Below, piece by piece: positions 15,437-23,288 of a DNA stretch of 26,568 bases; the first letter of the stretch is position 1, and the number at the start of each line of letters is the position of its first letter. The notes under the pieces are model-generated. The model searched no databases. It was given only the letters and a program-made list of their open reading frames with translations, and was not told where the DNA came from. This stretch comes from Methanosarcinaceae archaeon (lineage in GTDB: Archaea > Halobacteriota > Methanosarcinia > Methanosarcinales > Methanosarcinaceae), in assembly GCA_030655675.1 (NCBI GenBank), contig JAUSPM010000138.1, forward strand, positions 1 to 26,568, written 5' to 3'. A program made the position numbers and the translations under genes.

Positions 15437-15497
15437 CGGCCATTGCATTGAGTAAATTGTGAGATGCATAATCTCCGGTTATACAGAGGTGAAAGAA

Positions 15498-16400
15498 ATG
15501 ACAACATTCCAGTTATTGATTGATGGCTCAGAATCTTCTGAGGTAGCAGCAGAATATGCACTTAAGTTGGCATCAGTATGTGATGCTAAGATCGTACCTA
15601 CGAACGTTATTGATATTCGCAGGTTCAGAACACCAAGATCTATAGAAACCATGAAGAAAGTTGTAGAAGATTTCACAAAGAATCTAAACAACACCGCAAT
15701 GAACCTGAATGTGACAATTGCACCGGCAAGAACTATAACAGCAAATCCTATCAAAGACATTCTTGCAGAAACAAAGGCAATTGGTGCAGACCTGATCGTA
15801 ACAGGTGCTGCCGGATACACACGTGAAAAGATCAATGATATTGCTTCAGAGATACTCAAGAGAGCACCATGTAATGTAGTACTTGCACGTGGTTCCCATG
15901 GAAACAACGGAACACGCAACAAGATACTGATCCCAACCCGTGACAATGAATCTGCAGCAGGACATGCAGCATCCCTTGCAAAGCGCTTCGGTGCTGATCT
16001 TGTAGCATGCAACACACTTGAGAACACTGATATTCCTCCTGCACGGGTCGTGTACTTATCAGAGGCCGCTTCCAATACGGGCCATGTGCTCGGAGAGCGT
16101 GTCGCCGTATCTGGAACAATGGCAGCAAAGCAAAAGCAGGCATATATCAACCGTGCTCACAAGGATACAGATGCGTTTGTGGATATTGCAAAGCAAAAAG
16201 GAGTTCACACAAAGTCTGTAGTACTTGAAGGAAATCCTTTAGACACAATTCCGGATTTTGCAGCAAAAGAAAATTTCGACCTGATGGTGCTCCAATATCA
16301 AAATAAGGGTAGATTTTCAAGATTGCTGTCAAGCAACATCTCGGAAAAGCTTGCACATAGTGCACCTTGCTCTGTGTATATTGTTAAGAACGGGTGTTAA
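15498..16400 (+). CDS. tandem-domain universal stress protein, copy 1
   Basis: A 300-residue soluble protein of two UspA domains. Domain 1 opens FQLLIDGSESSEVAAEYAL (4-22) and ends near APCNVVLARG; its ATP-site motif reads TGAAGYTREKINDIASE, close to G-x2-G-x9-G-S/T but with Ala for the last Gly. Domain 2 opens NKILIPTRDNESAAGHAAS and ends APCSVYIVKNG with a more decayed ATP motif. I choose the ATG at 15498 since GAGGTG lies 7-8 bases before it; a longer frame from 15459 lacks a site. Usp proteins bind nucleotides and act in stress response, and some are partners or domains of ion transporters. It leads the Mrp antiporter operon, so regulation of the antiporter is a fair inference. Confidence 0.88.
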   Translation: MTTFQLLIDGSESSEVAAEYALKLASVCDAKIVPTNVIDIRRFRTPRSIETMKKVVEDFTKNLNNTAMNLNVTIAPARTITANPIKDILAETKAIGADLIVTGAAGYTREKINDIASEILKRAPCNVVLARGSHGNNGTRNKILIPTRDNESAAGHAASLAKRFGADLVACNTLENTDIPPARVVYLSEAASNTGHVLGERVAVSGTMAAKQKQAYINRAHKDTDAFVDIAKQKGVHTKSVVLEGNPLDTIPDFAAKENFDLMVLQYQNKGRFSRLLSSNISEKLAHSAPCSVYIVKNGC

Positions 16401-16402
16401 AA

Positions 16403-17326
16403 ATGACAACAAGATTCCAGCTTTTACTGGATGGTTCAAAATATGCAGATGTAGCAGCAATGCATGCCATCCAGTTGGCTAACCGATACGATGCGAAGAT
16501 CGTGCCGACCGAAGTTATTGATACGCGCTGGTTCAACACCCCGAATGCTATCGAGAATGCCAAAATAATTTTAAAGCAGAGTCTTGAGCGGATCGATATT
16601 GTTGCGTCGGATATGGGTGTTGTGATCGAAGATGCCAGAACAGTAATCGCAAATCCCACGAAGGATATTCTCAAAGAGACCAATTCTATCAAACCAAGCG
16701 TACTGATAACAGGTGTAAAAGGAAATACTGCTCCTGGACTGGGATTCAACGGGTTTGCCGGTAAATTGCTCAATCTCACAAAATGCAATGTGCTTCTTGT
16801 CAGGGATTGGATGGCAAATAACGGCAAATACAATAATATACTTGTATCAACTAACAGCATCGGTGACGTCAGCAATTTTGCGGCAGGTTTTGCAGAAAAA
16901 TATAATGCATCACTTACTGCATGCCACTGTGTTGACATGGAACAGAGCATGTCAGAGGAGCGTATTGTTTACCTGCCAGAAGCCGGATCATCAAGAAATG
17001 GAGATCGACCCATGCTTGGTGAGCGTGTTAAAACTTCACCGACCCTGTTGCATCGAATGAAACAACGCAGTATCGAACGCGGATATGCAGTTGCAAATTC
17101 AGTAGCAGATGTTGCACGGGAACACGGAGTTGAAGCAACAGCAATGGTACGCACGGGTAAAACATTTAGCGAGATTCCGAAGCTGACCGCTGAACAACCG
17201 TTCGACCTTATGATTATGGAACAAAAGCACAGAAATGCCATATCAAGATTAATTCAAGGAACTCCAGCAGAGCAACTTGCAAGATTGGTCCCATGTTCGG
17301 TGTTCGCCGTAAAGAAAACCGTATAA
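16403..17326 (+). CDS. tandem-domain universal stress protein, copy 2
   Basis: A 307-residue paralogue of the gene just upstream, from which it is 2 bases away. Both share the opening FQLL(I/L)DGS, the AKIVPT-VID run, and the RVVYLSEA / RIVYLPEA and LGERV segments in the centre, so they arose by tandem duplication. Domain 1 has TGVKG-x-GFAGK in place of the ATP motif; domain 2 has IQGTPAEQLARLVPCSVF, which keeps a Gly-Thr. ATG at 16403 (MTTRFQ, matching MTTFQ of copy 1) has GGGTG about 6 bases before it; a GTG at 16394 is the alternative. Its stop is 9 bases before mrpE, so it is almost surely co-transcribed with the antiporter genes. Confidence 0.88.
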   Translation: MTTRFQLLLDGSKYADVAAMHAIQLANRYDAKIVPTEVIDTRWFNTPNAIENAKIILKQSLERIDIVASDMGVVIEDARTVIANPTKDILKETNSIKPSVLITGVKGNTAPGLGFNGFAGKLLNLTKCNVLLVRDWMANNGKYNNILVSTNSIGDVSNFAAGFAEKYNASLTACHCVDMEQSMSEERIVYLPEAGSSRNGDRPMLGERVKTSPTLLHRMKQRSIERGYAVANSVADVAREHGVEATAMVRTGKTFSEIPKLTAEQPFDLMIMEQKHRNAISRLIQGTPAEQLARLVPCSVFAVKKTV

Positions 17327-17335
17327 GGAGCATTC

Positions 17336-17848
17336 ATGGATTACATCAATGAAAACAAAAATCGAAATACCACCCATAAGAACATCTTTTTGACATTTAT
17401 TGTCTTATTTGCCTTCTGGGTCCTCCTATCTGCACATTTTGATGCACTGCATCTTGGTTCCGGGATTATTTCTTCAGCCATTGTAGCATATATGTCTCAC
17501 GACCTAATGTTCACTGGCGGCAACAACAGACTGACAAAAGCGATCAGGTTCGTTGCATACATTCCCTGGCTATTATATCAGATAGTGATTGCGAACATTG
17601 ATGTTGCAAAGCGGATACTTACACCTGATATGCCAATTGATCCACTTGTTGTCACATTTAAGTCATATCTTAAAAGTGACATATCAAGAACGGTACTTGC
17701 AAATTCTATTACCCTGACACCGGGCACCGTTACCATTGATATCAAGGATAATGTGTTCTACATACACGCGATAAGTAAAAGCTTAGCAGACGACCTGCTT
17801 GAAGGAACAATGGAACGAAAAGTCGCACATATTTTCATGGAGGACTGA
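17336..17848 (+). CDS. mrpE: Mrp antiporter subunit E
   Basis: MrpE/MnhE is a small membrane subunit needed for assembly of the multisubunit Na+/H+ antiporter. This 170-residue protein has a charged start, two hydrophobic segments at about 17-33 and 40-53, a third at 68-85, and a cytoplasmic end with the family's SITLTPGTVTIDI and IHAIS motifs. AAGGAG lies 8 bases before the ATG. It is the first true antiporter gene of the cluster; the order E-F-G that follows matches archaeal Mrp and Mbh clusters. Confidence 0.93.
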   Translation: MDYINENKNRNTTHKNIFLTFIVLFAFWVLLSAHFDALHLGSGIISSAIVAYMSHDLMFTGGNNRLTKAIRFVAYIPWLLYQIVIANIDVAKRILTPDMPIDPLVVTFKSYLKSDISRTVLANSITLTPGTVTIDIKDNVFYIHAISKSLADDLLEGTMERKVAHIFMED

Positions 17849-17850
17849 TC

Positions 17851-18099
17851 ATGGACATGGAAACTATTTTTTTAGGCATCAGTGTCACCATCGTCCTGGC
17901 AAGTGTTGTATCACTCTACCGAGGCATCGAAGGTCCCGGTGTGTTCAACCGTATTATCGCAGTAAATGTAATTGGTACAAAGACGATCGTGCTGCTTGTA
18001 TTGATCGGATTCATTTATGGTAGACCTGATTTTGTAGATATTGCTCTGGTCTATGCTCTTCTCAACTTTATAATGACCATAGCAGCTGTACGATATTAA
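17851..18099 (+). CDS. mrpF: Mrp antiporter subunit F
   Basis: An 82-residue protein with three membrane helices, typical of MrpF/MnhF. It shows the family's RGIEGPGVFNRIIAVNVIGT core and DIALVYALLNF near the end. The ATG is 2 bases after the mrpE stop and uses GGAGG within the end of mrpE. It is a small membrane subunit of the antiporter. Confidence 0.93.
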   Translation: MDMETIFLGISVTIVLASVVSLYRGIEGPGVFNRIIAVNVIGTKTIVLLVLIGFIYGRPDFVDIALVYALLNFIMTIAAVRY

Positions 18100-18195
18100 A
18101 TTACACATAAAAAACGAGGAATGAAAACCAATTGTGGCATACGATACTGAATAATTACAGTGACAGCTGCACGATTTTAGGAGGAATACAGATAA

Positions 18196-18519
18196 ATGTT
18201 TACTGATCCATTAGTAGTGGTTTTGCTCGCAAGCGGTGCCTTCTTCATGCTGGTCGGCACTCTTGGATTCATACGTTTTCCGGATTTCTATTCGAGGATG
18301 CACGCAACAGGCAAATGTGACACACTTGGTGAGGGATTGATGCTTCTCGGATTGATCCTGTATGAAGGTGCTTCATTTGTCAGTATAAAGATATTAATTT
18401 TAATAATATTCATTCTAGTTGCAAACCCCACATCTACCCATGCAATAGCAAAAGCTGCGTATGATGTTGGTCTTGAACCATGGAAAAAGGAGGAAGATAT
18501 TGATGATCTGGATACTTGA
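18196..18519 (+). CDS. mrpG: Mrp antiporter subunit G
   Basis: A 107-residue membrane protein of the MrpG/MnhG family with three helices and the family core GTLGFIRFPDFYSRMHATGK (22-41) and NPTSTHAIAKAAY near the end. AGGAGG lies 10-11 bases before the ATG. A 96-base gap separates it from mrpF, the only sizeable gap in this operon; the gap carries copies of the mrpF 3' end. The next gene starts 17 bases before its stop. Confidence 0.93.
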   Translation: MFTDPLVVVLLASGAFFMLVGTLGFIRFPDFYSRMHATGKCDTLGEGLMLLGLILYEGASFVSIKILILIIFILVANPTSTHAIAKAAYDVGLEPWKKEEDIDDLDT

Positions 18520-18748
18520 TATAACATTATTGTTGTTCCTCGTAATCTGTGCGGTTGCTGCGATCACTATCAAGGACCTGCTATCTGCCGTAGTCATCCT
18601 TTCGGCATACAGTTTGATCATGGCGATCGTCTGGGTCGAGATGCGCGCAGTTGATGTGGCATTCACAGAAGCCGCTGTCGGTGCAGGTATTACCACAGTG
18701 CTTTTCATAGCAGCACTTGCAAGAACAGAAGGGAGGAGTGAAGATTGA
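18503..18748 (+). CDS. DUF4040 / MbhD-like subunit (MrpA C-terminal piece)
   Basis: An 81-residue membrane protein with three helices. KDLLSAVVILSAYSLIMAIV followed by DVAFTEAAVGAG is the DUF4040 pattern found at the C-terminus of bacterial MrpA and as the separate MbhD of archaeal hydrogenases. I choose the ATG at 18503, because AGGAGG lies 9 bases upstream; it overlaps mrpG by 17 bases. The acidic residue in AFTEAAVG is conserved in the family and lies in the membrane. It forms part of the lateral domain of the antiporter. Confidence 0.88.
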   Translation: MIWILDITLLLFLVICAVAAITIKDLLSAVVILSAYSLIMAIVWVEMRAVDVAFTEAAVGAGITTVLFIAALARTEGRSED

Positions 18749-19020
18749 AGCTAGCTGCACTTTTTGTGGTTATATTGACAGGTGCGATGCTTATCTACGC
18801 AGGACAGGATCTGCCGGCATTCGGCGATTCGGAATCCCCGGCATATCAACACAGGATGACACAGTATTTTATTGAGAATGCCGAGTCCGAATCAGGAGTG
18901 ACAAACATAGTAACTGCCCTGCTTGCCAACTACAGGGGTTATGATACACTTGGTGAGACCGCTGTGATCTTTACCGCCGGAATGTCTGTTCTCATGCTTC
19001 TGCGGAGGCGTGAACTATGA
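18745..19020 (+). CDS. MbhE-like subunit (MrpA C-terminal piece)
   Basis: A 91-residue protein with an N-terminal helix (LAALFVVILTGAMLIYAG), an outer loop and a second helix near the end with YDTLGETAVIFTAGMSVLML, the signature of MbhE and the matching part of bacterial MrpA/MrpB. The start is a TTG at 18745 overlapping the previous stop by 4 bases, with GGAGG 8 bases upstream; no ATG or GTG gives a better start. Together with the DUF4040 protein it supplies, as separate genes, what bacterial MrpA carries in one chain. Confidence 0.85.
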   Translation: MKLAALFVVILTGAMLIYAGQDLPAFGDSESPAYQHRMTQYFIENAESESGVTNIVTALLANYRGYDTLGETAVIFTAGMSVLMLLRRREL

Positions 19021-19481
19021 GTGATATACAGCAGAGTATTATTATCAGGACAATTGTACGCATAATGATCCCGTTCATATTACTATTTTCACTATATGTA
19101 ATCATGCACGGCGCAAGCGGACCTGGTGGTGGTTTCCAGGGCGGTGTGATCTTTGGTGCAGGTATCATCCTATATGCGATGATCTATGGTATTGAAGAAG
19201 CAAAAAAGAAGATATCCGACAAAGCCAACCGGATACTTGCCAGCGGAGGATTGGTACTGTACGCGGGAACAGGACTTCTGGCTATACTCTTTGGTGGAAT
19301 GTTCCTTGAGTACGGTGTAATTCCGCTCATGCCCACTACGGCTTATACTGCAAAAATCCTCATAGATGTGGTAGAAATAGGGATAGGCATGACAGTGCTT
19401 GCTGTGATGATCTCACTCTTTTTTGACATCTCACCGCCCGAAACAGAGGAAGATATGCATATTCATGAAGAGGTTGAATAA
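19017..19481 (+). CDS. mrpB: Mrp antiporter subunit B
   Basis: A 154-residue membrane protein with four helices and the MnhB signature MHGASGPGGGFQGGVIFG (30-47). GGAGGCG lies 8-9 bases before the ATG, which overlaps the previous stop (ATGA). The C-terminal tail is acidic (ETEEDMHIHEEVE). It lies between the MrpA pieces and mrpC, as in archaeal Mrp/Mbh clusters. Confidence 0.94.
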   Translation: MSDIQQSIIIRTIVRIMIPFILLFSLYVIMHGASGPGGGFQGGVIFGAGIILYAMIYGIEEAKKKISDKANRILASGGLVLYAGTGLLAILFGGMFLEYGVIPLMPTTAYTAKILIDVVEIGIGMTVLAVMISLFFDISPPETEEDMHIHEEVE

Positions 19482-19918
19482 TGGCCGGAATAATTGATAT
19501 TGTTTATGCAGAATACAACTACTGGATATATGTAACACTGATGATGATCGGTTTCTATGCGATGATCGCAAAGAAAAACCTTATCAAAAAAGTCATTGGC
19601 GCAAATATATTCCAGACTGCGATATTCTTATTCTACATCTCGCTTTCCGACATAAAAGGTGGTACTGAACCTATACTATTACATGGAGAAACTTCCACTC
19701 ATGCTGCCGATATCATATACACAAATCCGGTGCCGCATGTACTGATTCTTACCGCGATCGTGGTCTCGGTCAGTACCACTGCATTGGCACTTGCACTTAT
19801 CATCAGGATCTATGAGGAATATGGATCAATTGAAGAAGATGTGATCCTCGCAGCAAGACGAAAATTGAACCCCGAGTTCTCTGAGTACGCACGACAAAGT
19901 GAGGTCGATAGCCAATGA
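19481..19918 (+). CDS. mrpC: Mrp antiporter subunit C (NuoK-like)
   Basis: A 145-residue NuoK homologue with three membrane helices: about 15-30, 43-58 and 88-108. The family motifs KKVIGANIFQTAIFLFYISL and DPVPHVL-like NPVPHVLILTAIVVSVSTTA are visible. The start overlaps the mrpB stop by one base (TAATG), with GAGG upstream. A charged cytoplasmic tail of about 35 residues follows the last helix, longer than in many MrpC. Confidence 0.94.
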   Translation: MAGIIDIVYAEYNYWIYVTLMMIGFYAMIAKKNLIKKVIGANIFQTAIFLFYISLSDIKGGTEPILLHGETSTHAADIIYTNPVPHVLILTAIVVSVSTTALALALIIRIYEEYGSIEEDVILAARRKLNPEFSEYARQSEVDSQ

Positions 19919-21423
19919 CATTTGATATTATTACAAATAACCTTCCTGCACTCACAGTTATTATTCCGCTCATAGCAGGTTTCCTTACACCGATCATCGG
20001 ATGGATCAATCGCAAACTCTGCTGGTATCATGTGATGCTGACAATGTTTATTGTTTTCCTGATAACGGCATCCAATCTTTTGACCGTGATAAATACCGGC
20101 ACGATCCACTACCAATTCGGTGGCTGGGCACCACCATTTGGTATTGAATACGTGATCGATCTGCTCAATGGTTTTGTCTGCATAATAATCGCATTTATAG
20201 GATTGATGGTTTCGATATATTCCAAAGAAAGTATCAAAAAGGAACTTCCTGGTAAGACAATTCCGTATTATTCCATCTATTTGTTACTGGTAACAGGACT
20301 TATGGGAATGACGATTACAGGAGATATCTTCAACTTCTATGTATTCCTGGAGATCTCATCATTGACGGCTTACGCATTGATAGCCATTGGTGACCGCAAA
20401 GACGGGATCGTTGCAAGTTTCAACTACCTAATCATGGGGACGGTCGCAGCATCGTTCATATTGTTGGGAATCGGTTACTTATATGCAGTTACCGGTACGC
20501 TGAATATGGCTGATATGCAAAACATACTGCCAACCATATATGACAATAAGGTCGTGCTTGCCGCGCTTGCATTCTTTATGGCAGGGTTCAGTATAAAGGT
20601 GGGTCTTTTCCCGCTGCATACCTGGTTACCCGATGCGTACACACACGCACCATCTACATCAAGCGCCCTGATCGCAGGACTCATGACCAAGGTAGGGGCT
20701 TATGCAATGATACGTTTCATGTTCGGTGTCTTTACACCTGCTTTCGTGATCGACATGACACGTATGACTGAGATACTCACATGGGCTGCCGCCCTTGCCA
20801 TCATTGTAGGTTCAGTGCTTGCAATCGCACAGAGTGATATGAAGCGCATGCTTGCATATTCCAGTGTGAGCCAGATCGGATACATATTGCTTGGTGTTGG
20901 GCTTGCGAATGTCATCGGAATGCAGGGAGGATTGCTGCATATCCTCAACCATGCAGTAATGAAATCCGCCCTTTTCCTTGTCGCAGGTGCCATCTTCTAC
21001 AGAACAGGCATACGCAATATTCACCAGTTTAAAGGACTTGGGAAAAGAATGCCGGTGACAACAACAGTCTTCCTAATCGCAGGATTATCGATGATTGGGG
21101 TTCCCGGAACGGTTGGTTTTACAAGCAAGTGGTACCTTGTGCTTGGTTCGATGGAAGCGGGTATGTGGATATTCGTACTTATTATACTGGCCAGCAGTTT
21201 GCTCAATCTTGCATATTTCTGGAGAGTGTTCGACAATATCTGGTTTGGACACCCACACGAGGTTGAAAAGATCAAGAGAGATGAAGCACCGCTTAGTATG
21301 CTGATCCCAATGGTGATACTTGCCGGACTGTGCATATTCTTCGGAATCTTCGCATATTATCCACTGCATTACATACTTGAACCGTTGTCGAATATGTTGC
21401 TTGGAATTGGAGTTTTACCTTAA
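19915..21423 (+). CDS. mrpD: Mrp antiporter subunit D, ion-pumping type (copy 1)
   Basis: A 502-residue NuoM/N-like membrane protein with about 14 helices. Key charged residues of the family are present: Glu146 in FYVFLEISSLTAYAL, Lys228 in AGFSIKVGLFPLHTWLPDAY, His235, and Lys259 in LIAGLMTKVGAYA. These form the proton or Na+ path. The ATG overlaps the mrpC stop (ATGA). This is the expected MrpD position in the E-F-G-A'-B'-B-C-D order; it is the most canonical of the three antiporter-type subunits here. Confidence 0.95.
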   Translation: MTFDIITNNLPALTVIIPLIAGFLTPIIGWINRKLCWYHVMLTMFIVFLITASNLLTVINTGTIHYQFGGWAPPFGIEYVIDLLNGFVCIIIAFIGLMVSIYSKESIKKELPGKTIPYYSIYLLLVTGLMGMTITGDIFNFYVFLEISSLTAYALIAIGDRKDGIVASFNYLIMGTVAASFILLGIGYLYAVTGTLNMADMQNILPTIYDNKVVLAALAFFMAGFSIKVGLFPLHTWLPDAYTHAPSTSSALIAGLMTKVGAYAMIRFMFGVFTPAFVIDMTRMTEILTWAAALAIIVGSVLAIAQSDMKRMLAYSSVSQIGYILLGVGLANVIGMQGGLLHILNHAVMKSALFLVAGAIFYRTGIRNIHQFKGLGKRMPVTTTVFLIAGLSMIGVPGTVGFTSKWYLVLGSMEAGMWIFVLIILASSLLNLAYFWRVFDNIWFGHPHEVEKIKRDEAPLSMLIPMVILAGLCIFFGIFAYYPLHYILEPLSNMLLGIGVLP

Positions 21424-21433
21424 GGTGACAAAA

Positions 21434-22924
21434 ATGGTTACAGATAATATTCAATCAATTACCCCGGTTCTTGCTGTGCTGGTTTCCGCAATCGCATCGG
21501 TACTGATACTTGCATTTGGCAGATATCCGAATATAAGAGAAGGCTGGACATTTGTGGCGGCTTTCATTAAGTTCGGACTTGTACTTTCGATGCTTCCGTT
21601 GATACTTGCCGGAAAGACCATTACATATACGTTGGTCGAGATACTTCCGAACATACCGATAACTTTTAAGGTCGATGCATTCGGAGAACTCTTTGCAATA
21701 ACAGCATCGTTCCTCTGGATACTGACAACCGCATATTCCATCGGATATATGCGGTCACTTAAGGAACATGCGCAGACACGGTATTACTTCTGCTTTGCAA
21801 TAGCACTCTCATCTGCGATAGGGATCGCATATTCAGCGAATCTGGTGACGCTTTTCCTGTTCTATGAGATGCTTACTATCTCGACATACCCACTTGTTGC
21901 ACATATAGAAACAAAGGAAGCGATCGATGCAGGCAGGAAATACCTGGTGTACCTGATGGGATCGGGTGTCGCCCTGCTCTTTTCGACCATATTGGTATAT
22001 TACTACACAGGTACCACAGATTTCGCATTCAGCGGTATCGCTGGTTTGGCTCTGATCCCAAAAGCAACACTTGCATTCCTGTTTGTGATGTTTATGATCG
22101 GTTGTGCCAAAGCCGGTTTCATGCCTCTGCATTCATGGCTGCCTGCAGCAATGATCGCCCCGACCCCTGTTAGTGCACTCCTTCATGCGGTTGCCGTTGT
22201 TACGGCAGGTGTCTTTACGGCAGTCAGGATCATCCTGTATATATTCGGTGTTGAACTGATGAAGTCGAGTGGATTGTGGTTATATATGGCATATTTCGTC
22301 TCGATCACTATTATACTGGCGTCAATATATGCACTGTCACAGAACAATCTCAAAAAGCGACTGGCATATTCAACTGTCAGCCAGCTATCATATATTGTGC
22401 TTGGTGCCTTGCTGATAACACCTCACGGGATTACCGGTGGGATGCTGCACATGCCGTATCATGCATTCATGAAGATCACATTGTTCATGTGTGCCGGTGC
22501 CCTGATTGTAACTGCAAAGAAAGAGAATATTAGTGAAATGAACGGTATCGCACGCCAGATGCCCATCACTATGATCGCTTTCACGATTGGTGCACTTGGC
22601 ATGATCGGAATGCCGCCTGCTGGTGGATATGTTACCAAGTGGTACCTGTTACTCGGAGCGGCTGAACTGGATCAAATGATACTGGTCGGAGTATTGCTCA
22701 TAAGCGCTGTGCTAAATGCTGCATATTTCTTCCCGGTCGTGTACATAGCGTTCTTCAAGGAACCGGATCATGAACTGAAATATAATGAAGCTCCGATGTT
22801 TATGTTGGTGCCAATTGTCATTACTGCGATCATCTCCATCTCATTTGGGGTGTGGCCGGATGCGCCAGGATTTTTCTATGACATAGTCAGTATCGCTGTT
22901 GCAAATGTTACCGGAGGGATCTGA
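21434..22924 (+). CDS. MrpA-N/NuoL-like antiporter subunit (copy 2)
   Basis: A 496-residue antiporter-type membrane protein. It has Glu145 (FLFYEMLTISTYPLVAH), Lys226 (GCAKAGFMPLHSWLPAAM) and, where MrpD has Lys, the NuoL/MrpA-like TPVSALLHAVAVVTAGV (His251). It is thus closer to the N-terminal antiporter unit of MrpA or NuoL than to MrpD, but lacks MrpA's long C-terminus; that part is the two small genes upstream. I choose the ATG at 21434 (AAGGTGA 7 bases before); the longer frame from 21320 overlaps mrpD without a ribosome site. It may fill the missing MrpA role. Confidence 0.88.
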   Translation: MVTDNIQSITPVLAVLVSAIASVLILAFGRYPNIREGWTFVAAFIKFGLVLSMLPLILAGKTITYTLVEILPNIPITFKVDAFGELFAITASFLWILTTAYSIGYMRSLKEHAQTRYYFCFAIALSSAIGIAYSANLVTLFLFYEMLTISTYPLVAHIETKEAIDAGRKYLVYLMGSGVALLFSTILVYYYTGTTDFAFSGIAGLALIPKATLAFLFVMFMIGCAKAGFMPLHSWLPAAMIAPTPVSALLHAVAVVTAGVFTAVRIILYIFGVELMKSSGLWLYMAYFVSITIILASIYALSQNNLKKRLAYSTVSQLSYIVLGALLITPHGITGGMLHMPYHAFMKITLFMCAGALIVTAKKENISEMNGIARQMPITMIAFTIGALGMIGMPPAGGYVTKWYLLLGAAELDQMILVGVLLISAVLNAAYFFPVVYIAFFKEPDHELKYNEAPMFMLVPIVITAIISISFGVWPDAPGFFYDIVSIAVANVTGGI

Positions 22925-22925
22925 T

Positions 22926-23288
22926 ATGTGGTTTTTGGAGAAATGGCTGGACAATCCGCGTACCGTAAAAATAGTTTATATGCTCTACATAAGCCTCATA
23001 GCTGTCTGTGTTCTTGGAGTCGTTGTGCAATTTGCAGAACCTAGCGGACATGGAACAACTACACAAGAAGAGGTGTCAGCAGAGCACACTGTAGAAGAAG
23101 TAGACGAAGAAGCAACGGCGGAACATGTTGCAGATGACGAGGATGAAGAATCTGCACCATTTGCATTCGAGGAAATCCCTGTCTTTAGTGCACTATTTGG
23201 ACTCATTATGTGTGTCGTGCTCGGTCTTGGTGCCAAGGCATATGGGCATAAAGTGGTTATGAAAGAGGAGGATTATTATGACAGGTGA
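22926..23288 (+). CDS. two-helix membrane protein with acidic linker, 120 aa
   Basis: Hydrophobic helices at about 15-35 and 85-105 are joined by a very acidic segment (47-83) with runs such as VEEVDEEATAEHVADDEDEE; the protein ends KEEDYYDR. I do not recognise a family. The ATG at 22926 lies one base past the previous stop and has GGAGG 8 bases upstream; the longer frame from 22899 is less likely. Its stop overlaps the next gene by 11 bases, so it is translated with the antiporter subunits. It may be an accessory subunit; the acidic loop could bind cations outside the membrane, which is inference. Confidence 0.75.
   Translation: MWFLEKWLDNPRTVKIVYMLYISLIAVCVLGVVVQFAEPSGHGTTTQEEVSAEHTVEEVDEEATAEHVADDEDEESAPFAFEEIPVFSALFGLIMCVVLGLGAKAYGHKVVMKEEDYYDR

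Larger units (their letters stand above)
14953..15497. other. long intergenic region between divergent genes
   Basis: About 550 bases with no gene I can support. It contains three copies of a motif close to AAGTCATTGACCT (15099, 15161, 15181), two copies of a TGCATAATC-CGGTT motif (15068-15081 and 15465-15480), a TATA box before usp, and a short rightward frame at 15250-15462 that has no ribosome site. The part at 15260-15420 is more GC-rich than its surroundings and may be a decayed gene. Confidence 0.5.

Noticed and set aside
15479..16150. 223-residue leftward open frame opposite the first usp gene
   Set aside because: The usp frame has clear domain matches and a ribosome site; the antisense frame has neither.
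21320..21433. Longer N-terminus of the second antiporter subunit
   Set aside because: The extra 38 residues overlap mrpD in another frame, are Cys-rich and hydrophilic, and lack a ribosome site; the ATG at 21434 has AAGGTGA.
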